Origin: Pseudoips prasinana
Lineage: Eukaryota; Arthropoda; Insecta; Lepidoptera; Nolidae
Reading direction: 5' to 3'
DNA: 64,000 nt
NCBI GenBank assembly: GCA_951640165.1
Contig: OX621254.1
Location: 22,418,001-22,482,000 of the forward strand
Shown: piece after piece, positions 20,710 to 34,300 of the stretch
Layout of the letters: every line of letters begins with the position of its first letter
Numbering within the stretch: the first letter of the stretch is position 1
Program-made: the position numbers and the translations under genes
The notes under the pieces: model-generated
The model's database searches: none
The model's input: the letters and a program-made list of their open reading frames with translations, nothing else
Told to the model about the DNA's origin: nothing

Positions 20710-22389
20710 AGCAGGGATCTTAATTACTCCATCACAATTAAAATATATTCTGGCCTTATTGCTTTTCTACGCCGTAATGGGACTTCTGGACTCTTTGTAC
20801 AAGATTTCATCATTCAACATATAATGGGGCAGTAAAGTTATATTTTATGTGATTTTGAGGGTGTTAATCATTCTTAAATTGTTAAATGTATTAACGATTT
20901 TCGGTTTTTACAATACCACCTAGCATAACCTCATAATTGAGACACTACGAAACACTGGTCGATTTCAATAGAACATTAAATTGTTCAGTTCATTATAATG
21001 TAATAACATAATTTTCCCAATGTCAAATATAATATTGTACGTAGAATTAGTGCGAACGAGATTCGCTATTTATATTTGATTACAAATATAAGGTCACTTC
21101 ATTTTGACAATTTTATACAATTATTTAAATGCTAATATGAGCAATAACGTAGATACGTATTAATAAGTGTTTTGAGAACATTTATTAGTATAAAATATTA
21201 AGATATATTTTAGCAAACTTCCAAGCAGATAATTGCAGATCCACCACATGGAAATGAATGTCACATAGGTAGCCCGACACTAAAAAGAGCTGGTGTTATG
21301 CGTATGATTTTATACCTTCCAATTCTACTGCAGCTTTATTTTATACTTATTAAATTTATCTGTTAATACACGTTGATTAGGAACTCTCCAACAAATCGTA
21401 GGTAAGGTAAGGCAAACGCTAATGATACACACATTGTGCGTACCGCTTAACGTATTAAATAAGTGTTCAAAGTAACAGCTCTATTTCCAATTGGGTCTAG
21501 AGGTTTTGGCGGATAGTTTACTTAATTGTATTTCCGCTCTATATATGACTTTTACTTTTCTAAATAAAGAAAACGTTGTATAGCCACCCTGGTAATTTAA
21601 CCTGAGCAAATTATTTCACAAATAGATTTTTCGATATTAATCTCATAAAAGTATTACTATGGCAGTGTACTTTTTATTTAAATGTATACTATCTATCTAC
21701 CTACCCATTTACTGCTTCAAGATGCATGTTTCCTCTAATTCCTTAAATGTATTTCCAATTCGTAATATGTATACATACCTCCCGCACCCGGCTAGTAGGT
21801 TAGGAAGGTTTTCTTTACACTGGTAACGTAGGAATATAATGTCTAAGACCAGGAATATATTTTCTTCTACTTATTAGTACATATTTGTTGTTGACTACTA
21901 TAATTTTGCATAACACTCTTTCAACTTTAAAACATTAATTTGCAATTATATTAATTTAAAGACTAAATTTTTATTCTATAATAACCTATTCAAACAAAAT
22001 GGACGGATTTAATTTCTTTAGATAGAAGTTAAAACAAAAATATTCAACAAAATATGACTAGAAATGATAACACAGATAAATTGATACATGCGGAAAGAAT
22101 AAATATAAAAAATTACATGCGATTCGAGTAAAAAATTATCAAGATATCATATTGAAAAAACCGCCTTACCGCTTTGCCTTTCGTAAAATTATAATCATTT
22201 CATTTCCTAAAAACATGGGGTAAAAGAGCCGAATTACCCCACCAGGTGGGGTAGCTTAGCCCAGTAAAATTAACAATCAACTTTTAACATAATAGTTTTC
22301 TATAAAATAAGAAAAAGACACAACCTTAATACCATCCAAGGAATAAACTTCTATGTAATATCAACGCAATGTATTCAGAGATTCTGACT
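20710..22389. other. AT-rich spacer, nothing recognised
   Basis: Intergenic DNA downstream of the kinase gene. No exon, transposase or repeat seen elsewhere in the window was identified on either strand. It may contain the kinase 3' UTR next to 22390. Confidence 0.5.
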
Positions 22390-25300
22390 TTACCGTATGC
22401 TTGTCCGTAAATCCATAAGCGCACTAGCTGTGATTACCCCATGTCTTTGCTTACTTAAACACGTTCCATAATCAGCATCACCACCAATAGTTACCGTAGA
22501 AAACGAAGTCGAATTCCTACGATGTTGGGTTACCTTTTTACCACTACTCATGTAACCGGTATCAGGGCTTTCTCTTGTCACTGGTTGGAAGTAATCTCCG
22601 TGGCAGTTGGAGGAAGTTTCCATCCACTCGTGTCGGTGTTCGAATAACTTTGTTGCTCGAAGGGGTTTGGCCACGCTCTGGTCGGACTTGTACTCTTTAA
22701 GAGGACGTTCGATTGGTTTCGATAGTTTTGGTCGGGATTTTTGATCAGCTGAAGCGCTATGGTGTTTTGGTTTGGTGTACGATTTGGAGAGATCAGATTC
22801 GTGGAAGTTCTTGCTGCTCTTACTTGCAGTAGCCGGTAGAGGATGAGTTTTGTTGCTGTAATATAAAAAAATATGTATCTTGAGACCACTAACACACTGC
22901 CATCTGATCCCAAACTAGCCCGAACCCGTACTATGGTAACCAGACAACTGGTAAACATACTTATATATTTCTAAATTATAGATCAATTACAACCAGACAA
23001 AGACAAAATAATCGTGCTCATCATACAAAGACTTGCCCTGGGTGGGAAACAAACACACGACCTCTGGCTTAGTAGTCAGAATCACTAACCACTAGACTAA
23101 AACGCCAGTCGTATATTACTGTAAATCTTACACATAATACAACAATTGTTGTGATTGGTGTTACTTTCGGCTTACGGTAGACGGGGTCTAAGAGAAAGCA
23201 AAATAAAAGAAATTCTCTTAAGACACGAGCGAGAAGATATACGGCTATACTAAAACGGCCTGAATTACAATGCAATAGGTACTACATTACCTTGACTGTG
23301 TTTTCCTCGGTTAAGTATTATAATTCTGTGTGCCCTTCTCCCTAATACTCTAGGTTTTTTGTGTAGTCAGACACTGACTTTAATCATAAGATATACGGCT
23401 AAACCTAAATGGGCTCTATAAGAATTATATAAGTACTATATTACCTTGACTTTGATTTCCTCGGCTGAGTATTATAAGTCTGTGTGGACCTGGCCATAAT
23501 TACGTCCATTTAAGTATAACCGTATATCTTATGATTAATGTCAATGTGCGACTATAGAAACAAACTGCAGGATATTTGTTTCTATAGTCGCACATTGACA
23601 TTAATCATAAGATATACAGTTATACCTAAATGGACTTAATTACAATTCGATAAGTACTACATTACCTTGACTGTGTTTTCCTTGACTGAGTATTATAATT
23701 TTGCGTGCCCTTCGCCATAATACTTTAGTTTGTTTCGGTAGTCACACACTGCCATTTATCAAAGATATACGGCCAAACCTAAATGGACTTAATTACAATT
23801 CAATAAGTACTATATTACCTTGACTGCGTTTTCCTTGACTGAGGGTTCTAAGTCTGTATGGCCCCTGCTATAATACTTTAGTTTGTTTCGGTTGTCGCAC
23901 AATGACAGTAATCATAATATATACGGTTATACCTAAATGGGCTTAATTACAATTCGATAAGTACTACATTACCTTGACTGTGTTTTCCTTGGCTGGGTAT
24001 TATCATTCTGTGTGCCCTTCGCCATGATACTGTACAGTTTGTTCCTGTAGTCGTCCACTGACATTTGTTTGTCATCTCTAAGAGGAAGAAGTACGTCTGA
24101 TGGTAACGTGGGTTCGTCCCGTTCGCGGTGGAACCTGCAAATTAAGATTTTATTGAAGTCTCTCACAAAGCATTCGATTTAAGAATTAACAATGATTAAC
24201 AATGATTAAGAGGCTGACAACACTCAATTGTACAGTACAGTACAGGTAAAAACAGAGTGAATTATCAGAATATTTAAGAACCGGCCAAATGCGAGTCGGA
24301 CTCGCGCACAAAGGGTTATAGTATAGTTTAACGTGCCCTCCGAAGCACGGCGATGCTCAGAAATTAAACCAATTGCGGTTACCCATCTATGGACTAAACG
24401 CTAGCCTAGTTGCTTAACCTCGCCAAGCCTTACAGACTGGAGCATCTGGCTATGAGTTATAAATATCGAGCAAAAATAATTCTTATTATTATCTTTAATT
24501 TTTATTTTATTCTGTTTTGTTTTTAGTATTTGTTGTTATAGCAGTCTGGTGACACAAGGACCAAAAAGACAGACAGACAGCGGAGTTTTAGTAATAGGAT
24601 CCCGTTTTACCCTTTGGGTACGGCCTAAAAAGTAGGTACAAATATAACAAAATGCTTAATTGCGAGAAAAATATAATATTTATGACAAATTTAATACAAC
24701 AATGTTGTTGCTATTCATTATGCAAATGAGCGACCGCATTTAGATGATAGCTAGTACATAGGTGGCCCTGCTACCCACTGTGGTGTAACTGTGGTGTAAC
24801 CCTTAGTCGCCTTTTACGACACCCATGGGATGGTATGTGTTAGCTCTGTTATTCTAGACGGCTAGAAAAATTGCTCACGTGTAAATAACTCTACATTTAC
24901 CATAAGCACAGTCCACTTACTTGCTGACATATTCGTGGTCCAACGCGCGCTCAGCACTGAGCCTCTTCGCCGGGTTGAACACAAGCAGTCTTTGTACTAA
25001 ATCCGCTGCGTCTCGGGCAGCACATGATAACAGGCAGGTTAAGGAGGCGCCTCCATTATTGTTGCCGGCTTGTTCACGGATAAGAGATGATCCGTAGCCG
25101 CTGCAGACTATTGCAATGTCTGAAAAAGTTATACATAATAGTGACTGCATTGTTGGTTTAGCTTACCTAATTGGTTAACTTATACTTCTGTTTGGCTTCT
25201 TCTTGCCATAGTTAAATACAAAGCCATTTCATCATGTTCTATTGAGATATTGTTTGTTTAGCAATAAACACAAAAAATACCTACTCTAAATGCGAAAGTA

Positions 25301-28300
25301 ACTGTCGCGCTTTCACGCCAAAACTACAGAACCGATATTAACGAAATTTGGTACACAGATAGTTTAGAGCCTGAGAAAGGCACCATGTCCTTTTCAGGCT
25401 AATGCTTTTTTACTTTTTAATGCGACAAAAGGGTTGAAATGGATTGATAGAGGGGGAGAAAAAATTGTATAGTAGTACCGTCATTTTAGGACTAGAAGCT
25501 TGAAGCTTATTTTTTAGGCTGTTGATACGATATAAATAAATATGACATAAAATTTTATAAAATGTTTACCCTCAAGGGTGTAAAATAACAATAGGGAATA
25601 GGGGATGAAACGTTTGTATGGAAATGTGTAACTTTTATGTGTATGTTTCATAAGTTTGCGACAAGAGAATAAATACTAGAGATATTCTGATATAACACTA
25701 ACGGAATCATTATAAAATGTGCGGACTAAGTCGCGGTATCAGCTAGTTTTAAATAACTTACCTTCCTGAGAAGGCCTCGGTAACGCCGCCATGATCTTCT
25801 CAATTTGGTTGACAGTAGAAGTGCCGGGGAACAGAGGCTTGCCCGTCAGCATCTCACCAAGGATACAGCCCAGTGACCACATGTCTATACCTTTTGTATA
25901 ACTGAAACCATAAGGAAAACCTTCATTGCACCCCGTCGCCCAGAGACAATTATCCTGCTCTCTCTCCGGGTGGAATTTCCCATCAGATACGAGAGCACAC
26001 CTACTGCACTTATTCTTTTTTTTTTGTTTAAAACGACAACGCCCGCACTAGATAATCTAATCCCTGTGTCGCGGGGTACTTTACAAACATATAATAGACG
26101 GACACAAATTACATCCAGAGTCAGAACAACTATTTATGGGTCACACATATAGTTGTCCGGCGCGGTAGTCGAACCCGCGACACGAAGAGGCGAGACGACT
26201 TTCTTAGTCGCTGCGCTATACATGCAGTCAATATTTATATAATTACCTATATATTTTCAAAAGAAAAGTATTATTATGAGGTGTATTAGTAATCTGGTTT
26301 CCATAGCACAAGCTCTGCTTAGTTTAGGATCAGATGGCATTGTGTGAATAATGTCCCAGTATATTATTATTATTCGATTAGTTTATTTAGGCCCGAACGA
26401 CCCGTTGGCAAAAAATAAAATCGTAGGAAAGTCAAAACTGTATATTGAATATTTTTTAAAAAGGATACTTGGGGCGTGATCTACATTTGATATCGAAGCC
26501 AAAAATATAGTTTTTAGAATTTTTGCCTGTATGTCTGTTTGTCTGTATGTATGTCCGGGCTAAACTCAAAAAGTACTGCATGGGTTTACTTAGAATTTTG
26601 CATGAATATTACTAAGCGGGCGGGTCAACATATAGGCTACATATTATCACCCTATCACGATAATTTATAAAATTTAACGCGGGTAAAACCGCGGGGCACT
26701 GCTAGTAAATATGAAAAAGACACAGTCGAATTGACTCTAAAAGAAAGGGGATTCAAACATTCTTCTTATAAAGTGGGTTAATAAAGTAAGCCAAGTAATT
26801 GGTGCTTAAATTAAGAAATACTTTTCGAATAACATTATAATCCATTTGTACCAATTGGGAGCCCACTTTTTTGATGCAATCGCATGCTTCACGAACGAAA
26901 AGCTCTCGCGTGTCGGCGCTCGTGGAATGAACTGCATGGAATTAGTCCAAGCTTGATTTATCGCGACCTCTTTATGCTTTGTAAAGTAGGTAAAGCAATG
27001 TCAACAATAACAACGTTAAAATTATGAAAGAAATCTGGGTATACGTATAAAAATAAGCTAATTCCTGTATTATTTCTGGTTTTTAACTGAGTTCAAAAAG
27101 GAGGAAGTTTCTAAAGTCTATACTTATATGTAGTTGCTCCCTGATACGGGCGAAACCAGTGTTATACAGTTAAACTGGGTGATGTCAATGTCATAATTGC
27201 GAGGTTGTCCCGTGTCGATTGGTTAGGCTCGTACGTACGTAGACGGCTGACTGATGTTGACACAACTAGAATGGTTTATTTCAGTTATTTTCATAGTGTA
27301 ATGTCCTATGGAATTATTCTCTGGGGTAGCTCTGCTGACATTAACACCATATTTATATTGCAAAAAAGAGCTGTAAGAGCTATCTATAATCTTGGCCCGA
27401 GAGTTTCTCTAAGAGAAAAATTCAAAGAGGTCAACATTCTAACTGTATCATCTCAGTATATATATGAAAACTTACTATATGTGCATAAAAATATCGAATC
27501 CTTCTGTAAAAGGAGCGATACACATAATGTAAATACTAGATATAAGAATAATCTCATATTGCATACTACCCGTCTCCACAAAATAAGTGATTCTTATAAG
27601 GGGCAATGTATAAGATTTTATAACAAACCCAATGATATTAGAGAATTGTCTATGAATAAGTTTAAAAGAATTATTAAAGCCAAATTGTGTAGCAGGGCAT
27701 ATTACAAAATTTCTGATTATTTAAGTGATAAAAGTGCTTGGGATGGAGTTGTTCTGAGTCAACACACATGATTGTAATTAATCTTAAGTATATTTTATTT
27801 TAAAAAAGGATTCCTACTGAGTTTTCTGGCAGTGTTTCTCAGTAGCTGCCACGTCATGCACTGCACGGTAGGGTAAAAAAAATATGACGATTCCACATAA
27901 ATATAAAATTTTTACGGAATAAAGTTACTTTGACATTGACATAGTTAATTAATAAAATCTATTATTTGAGAACTATTCAAGTAACTAGTCCAATTAATAA
28001 CTTACCTTTTACTCGCAATCAGTATCTCAGGAGCCCGATACCACCGCGTCGCCACGTAGTCCGTAAGACAAGGATCTGAGCCATCTTCGCCACCTGAATA
28101 CAAGCTTGATACGGACCGAGCTAGTCCGAAGTCCGCCAGTTTCACCCTGTTGGGAATAAAATGGCTTCGTTTTAATTGAGGCCCTCATAGCTAGATGCTC
28201 TCATCGGTTGGTTAGCGCTCTGTAAGGTTACGCAACTACGCTCGCGGTCAGTCCATAGATGGGTGACCACCAAAGTGGTTTAAATTCTGAGCGTCTCTGT

Positions 28301-31300
28301 GCTTCGAAGGGTATGTTAAGCTGTCAGTCCCGGTTGCAGTCATTAGAAAACAGTCATTAAGCCATGTCAGAGGACTACTGGGCCGCTTGAACAACTCTGA
28401 CACTAGGGTAACCACTGCCCAAACGATAAGTATGTACTCTAATTTAAGCCTAACATTACGGACCACTTATATCTCTTCTGTCTCTTATAAAGTACTCTCT
28501 CACATCACATCATCAGCCTGATATCGTCCACTGCTGCACAAAGGCCTCCCGCAAAGGTTTCTGTATCGTTGCCCTTTGGACGGGTTTACCGGAGTCACCG
28601 TGCTTGGCATGCAAGTTGGTGACCGCAGTTAGCTGGTAGCTAGTACACACGTGGCGCTGCTGCCCGACTACCTGATGTTTCCCTCAGTGGCCTTTTATGG
28701 CATGGGGTGGCCCTGTTATTCTTTCTAGGCCGGAAACCACACGGTTCACTCAACTACTACAAGTATCCATAAAGACCGCAATAACCCATATTAAACTCGC
28801 TCTACTTTGCTTTACCCAGACGTGATGGACAGTATTAGCTCAGCTTTATCGAGTTTTGATATTTATGCTGTGTGGCTGACGGCAAAGAATATTACCACCC
28901 CATTTCATCCTGAAGGGAGGCGTAGCAGTCGACGCTAGGAAATATCTACTAGAGAACTGCCAGCAGAGTCTCTCTGTGTACCATGACCATTATACTGCGA
29001 TCATCAACCCGTCTGCCAAACGTATAGATTATGGCATTTCCCCCCAAACGATGAACGCAACTCCATTATGGAAACCTTTTGGGGAGGTCTTTATCCAATA
29101 CTGGACGCCATTCGGCTAATATGATATAATGCATATTTATCTGTGTTGATATGATTTTATAGAAAAGGTTTAATGCTTTAATTTCTAAGAGTTAAACTTT
29201 TACGCGAATGACACTTCGCCAGACGCTAGACCGCCCACAGATTAGAACAAAGTATTCTAGTAAAAAGGGGTCGTCACAAAAATTGCAAAATAGATCAATA
29301 TTAAATTGGTCTATTATTCACAGCCCAGACGTGACGGGCAGCGTGCTATCCTTAAGCTAAAGGATAGATTTGAGCTATTTCTGCCCGTTACTCATCAAAT
29401 TGTTCATATTTTATTCTTGATTATTATTTATTGGGACTAGTCCCTCCCTGTACCCACCACTGCAACTCCTGTAATCCAGGATCAACAATGGCACACAATG
29501 AAATGGCACTGAGCTGTGAGACTCAGGCATGTCCCCAGGAATCGCTTTAAATGTCTCGGATCCCGCAACAAATTTATTTCAATCTTGACTCTAAATTGTT
29601 TGACGCAGCTAATTGTTCACAGTTTATATCCTTATTACCCCACAATCGGCCACTTTACCCCATCTTACCCCACTCACCTGCAAGCACTATCGATGAGCAC
29701 GTTACTCGGTTTTTGGTCCCTGTGTATCACGTTCCCCGAGTGTATATACTTGGTCGCCTTCAGCATCTGATACATAATATATCGCTTGTGTATATCTTTG
29801 AGTATGTTGCCCCTTTTGATGACGTTGTGTAGATCAGTCTCCATGTATTCGAAGCCGAGGTAGATGTCGCGGTTGTTGAGAGCCCTGAAAACAAATACAT
29901 AAGCGCCGTGTAGATGCTAATTGACTGAGATTTGCTATAGTTAACTGCATTCAAGACCCGGCAATACGTTTTCAATTATTATTACGATGCTGTTTTGTTA
30001 TGTTGATTAGTAGACGCCCGCACATCAAGCTACCCCAATCTGTTAAATTTCCCCAATTGAGAGTGAACCTTATGCTTTTGTGATAAAGTTGAAAATTTAT
30101 AAATTTGACAGATTGCGGTAGCTGGACGTGCTGGCGTCTATACTTCTAAGAGTTTAGGCGTGGTTAAAGTTATAAGTATACTTTTTATCTTAAATCAAAT
30201 GATTAACATTTGGGGTAAGACGGATATAATATATGTATGATCACAAGCGGTTTGAAACGAAAACAAAAAAGTATACTTATTTAAAAGGTAACGTCCGGAC
30301 TGTTGAATTAAACCCCTGTATAGTGGGCGACTTCATAAGCATGCAATTCACAAAAGATGCTGCCTTTTGTACAATATAAAAAACCATAAAATACGAAACA
30401 TAGCTATGAGAAAAAGAGACAAAGCAAATGTGTTCTCGCACCTATCTCTCTCTACTACTGTACTACTATTAAGACTTTTTAGGGGTCCGTAGCCAAATGG
30501 CAAAAAACAGAACCCTTATAGATTCGTCATGTCTGTCTGTCTGTCCGTCCGTATGTCACAGCCACTTTTTTCCGAAACTATAAGAGCTGTACTGTTGAAA
30601 CTTGGTAAGTAGATGTATTATGTGAACCACATTAAGATTTTCACACAAAAATAGAAAAATAATAATAATTTTGGGGGTTCCCCATACATAGAACTGAAAC
30701 TCAATTTTTTTTTTTTTCATCGTACCCATGCATGTCGGGTATCTCTGGATAGGTTTTCAAAAATATACTTGAGGTTCCTAATAACATTTTTTTCTAAACT
30801 GAATAGTTTGCGCGAGAGACACTTCCAAAGTGGAAAAATGAGTGTCCCCCCCCCCCTGTAACTTCTAAAATAAGAGAAGGATAAAACAAAAAAAATATAT
30901 GATGTACATTATTATGTAAACTAACAACGAAAATTGGTTTGAACGAGATCTAGTTAGTAGTTTTTTTTTAATGCGTCGTAAACAGCAATTTACCTTTCAT
31001 TTAATCAACTGAAATACGTGCTGCTGCGGAACCCTCATGGGCGAGTCCGACTCGCACTTGGCCGGTTTTTATCCGATTAAATCACGCAAATCCACTGAAT
31101 TAGTCATAGGTAAGGTAGTCAGTAATTTATCGGCTTGACTCTTCCCTTTAGATATAAGCATATAAAATTGTATATCAAAAATTATTAAGACATCTAGGTA
31201 CGCCACGACCTAGATTTACAAACTACATTAAACCTATTAACTTTCGTTTAATAGGTATCTAAAGAACCGGCGCCTATAGCACTATCTTATAATAGAAACG

Positions 31301-34300
31301 TTGATCAGATTTACTGGTATTTGGGCTAGAATACAATCGCAGAATGAGCTATTGAACCAAAATTGCTATACGGTATAAACAGAACAGCATTACATTTTCA
31401 ATGAAGGGCAAATAGGTGATTCTGACAGTTATTTTTTGTTAAAGGAACAATTTACAGCCGGTCTCAATAATCTATCTATCTCTTACTAGAAGTTAAAATA
31501 GCTACCATTAGTATCTATCGGCGACTTTTTCCGTTTCTATAATCAGAGATAGATAGAAATACTTATCTGTGACTGGAATCTATCTTTGGGAGGGTCTATC
31601 GCTTACCATAGATAAGTGGGCTCATAGAAAAAAAAAGCAGAGTGTTTCAATAACGTTTTGACAGCTATCTAAGATAGCTCTATCGCAGATTTGACCTATC
31701 GCTCGATTTCGGAGGATAACCTGATAACTAAGGATTGGCAGTATTTTTTAAATAAAGTCTTTTTAAAATTACACAATGGATTTGTTCAGTGATGACAGTG
31801 ATAATGAAATGTACGAGTTTGGCGTATTCGATACAGAGTCCCGAGTTGTAAAATCCGTGGATGAACCAACATGACACAAATATTTATCCCAGGTGGGAAT
31901 CGATCCCACAACCTGTGGTGTGAAAGGTAGCATATCTACCAACCACACCTGTCATTTATGTATGTGAGAACCAGTGACTGAAGGAGATTATGGATCTCCT
32001 ATCTCAGACCATAACCATGCTTACTTACATTGCACTAGACTACTTATGGTCTAATGCATTGTAGTATAAATACATACACTATTATCATTACACTTGAATG
32101 CACTCATCATTCTACACTCATTACTTTCACCATCATCATTCCTCATCAGTTTCAATGAAGATAATATTATGATTTGACGATCACCGTAGCCTAGTTGGTA
32201 GTGCTCCTGCCTACGAAGCTGGTGGTCCTGGGTTCGAATCCCGGTAAGTGCAAATATTTGTGTGATGAGCACGAATATTTGTTTCTGAGTCATGGATGTT
32301 TTCTATGTATTTAAGTATTTATCTATCTATATAAGTATGTGAATCGTCGCCTGGTACCCATAGTACAAGCTTTGCTTAGTTTGGGGCTAGGATGATCTGT
32401 GTGACAGTGTCCCTAGATATAATTATATTATTATTATTTGTAGACCATTGCCATCAGTGACAATTAATAACATAAAAATAAGTAATGATGGTTTAATGCA
32501 ACATTTACATATTATTACATAATAACAAGAACATATGAACAAAGAACTAAAAACCTATATATATTATATAAACAGTACTCTTAAAATAACACATTTTGTC
32601 ACTTAACACTAAACAATCTTAACGCTTAACACTAAACAATAAACAAAATTGTGAAGTGGCCAATAAGATATAGATAATTTTAAGAGTACCATTTATTTAG
32701 ATTTTTATTTATTTTGCTTAATACAAAATGAACAATATCAACCGATGTCAAAACATATTCTAATGGTTCAGCTTGTGGTATTTCTGGCAAAGGTTCCTGA
32801 AAATCTGGAACTTCCACACCACTGGTTGTTGAGATTGGCCCAAGCACCACTTGTTCCACCCCATCACATCCAAACTACACAGTGAAGCCAGTGCACGTAG
32901 TACCTAGCATAGATGCTACACGGTCCAGTGTTTCATCTGGAGGGATGTACGTCTTTCCACGACCAGTCTGTAAAGATTATTTATGATTAGATAAAGATGA
33001 CTGAATAAAATGTTGCGAATGCTACATTTTCAAGTAAATTATGAGATAAATAGGCACAAACCTTAAAATTGTTATGCCTTATAATCGCACTACGTTTTCT
33101 AGCAGCTTTTTATAGATTTTCCCACTTTAAGCGTAGTTGCTCAGGACGACGCATTTCTCCCGCCATAGCACTTAACTCCCGCGCTATTGTCTTCCATGCA
33201 TCTTCTTTTAATTTATTATTGGTCGCATTTGTTGCCTTTGTAGTGATGGCTTTATTTTTACTTATAAGGTCCAGCAGGAAAACCACTTCGTCCTTTCCTA
33301 GGGGCATTGACTTCATCTGAAATTAGAATTGTAATTACATTTCGGCGCGAATCCGGACAATCATAGTCTATTGTTTGTTGTTTGATATATTATTTAACGT
33401 ATAAGATCAATCACAATACTTACTTACGGTTAATTGTTGAGCCATATAAATAGAATTCAATTAGAATCAAAAACAACGGACACTTGATATTAAATTTTGA
33501 TATTGATTGCACAGACAGCGAATGACAGCCATTAACGAACGTCAAACGGTACGTTTTGTTGCCATGAGAGCATTATATGAAGTTGAAGTTTTCTATTTAT
33601 TAATTGACGCAATCCGTAAATTATAAATGCGTATTTGAATCAATTAAGCAAAAAAATACGTTATTAAATTATTTAATATAAATTAGAACATACAGCATAC
33701 CAATACTAATTATTTTTCATAAAGGCGATTTCATTTGAAATGCAAAAACAAAACGTTTCAGAGGGACTCAGTTACTAGAGATAGAAGTGTTATCTATCTT
33801 TAATCTTCGATAGGCCTGTGAAGATTTTAATATTGAGACGTCAGTAATAGATAGATCAAACTTAACTACCTATCTCGGATAGCTATCGGTGTTTAACTGG
33901 CAGTAGATTATTGAGACCGGCCGTTAATCGGCTGCAACGTTGACAATCGATTCCGGACCATTTATGACGTCACGTGTGGTCATGGAAGTCGATTTAACGA
34001 TTGATTAAGTAATTTTTAACCTTTATTTATTAAAACGCCATTCACGAAAACTATGTTCGGCGACTTAGCTGGTAGAGCCCCTGGACCGACTCTGATATCT
34101 TCTACGATATTCATTGTAATGTTATAGTGTAAAGGGTAATTGTTTTACATTAAATGCACAATGTATCTATCGTGATTATTATATAATTGGATGAGGAATA
34201 TGTATGGATGTTTCTTACTCTTTCCCGCAAAAACTACCGAAAGGATTTTGATGAAACTTTGTAGTAATATCACACTAATATTATAAAGACGAAAGTTTGG

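Larger units (their letters stand above)
31455..33923. mobile_element. PIF/Harbinger-like DNA transposon, degenerate
   Basis: Terminal inverted repeats CAGCCGGTCTCAATAATCTA (31455) and, inverted, CGGCCGGTCTCAATAATCTA (ending 33923) are flanked by TTA on both sides, the target duplication expected of Harbinger elements. Inside are the remains of two divergent genes: a plus-strand start [16 protein letters not shown] at 31777 (transposase N-terminus only) and a minus-strand Myb/SANT-like gene at 32770-33450. A tRNA-derived SINE is nested at 32182-32440. Between 31870 and 32180 nothing resembling the nuclease domain was found, so it cannot move itself. It lies in intron 1 of the kinase gene. Confidence 0.75.

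Noticed and set aside
23285..23900. Mutually exclusive alternative exons of the kinase
   Set aside because: The copies lack acceptor sites and contain stops.
28208..28270. 5S rRNA gene or pseudogene
   Set aside because: Only the internal promoter half resembles 5S, and it is always joined to the same non-5S body, so it is a SINE.
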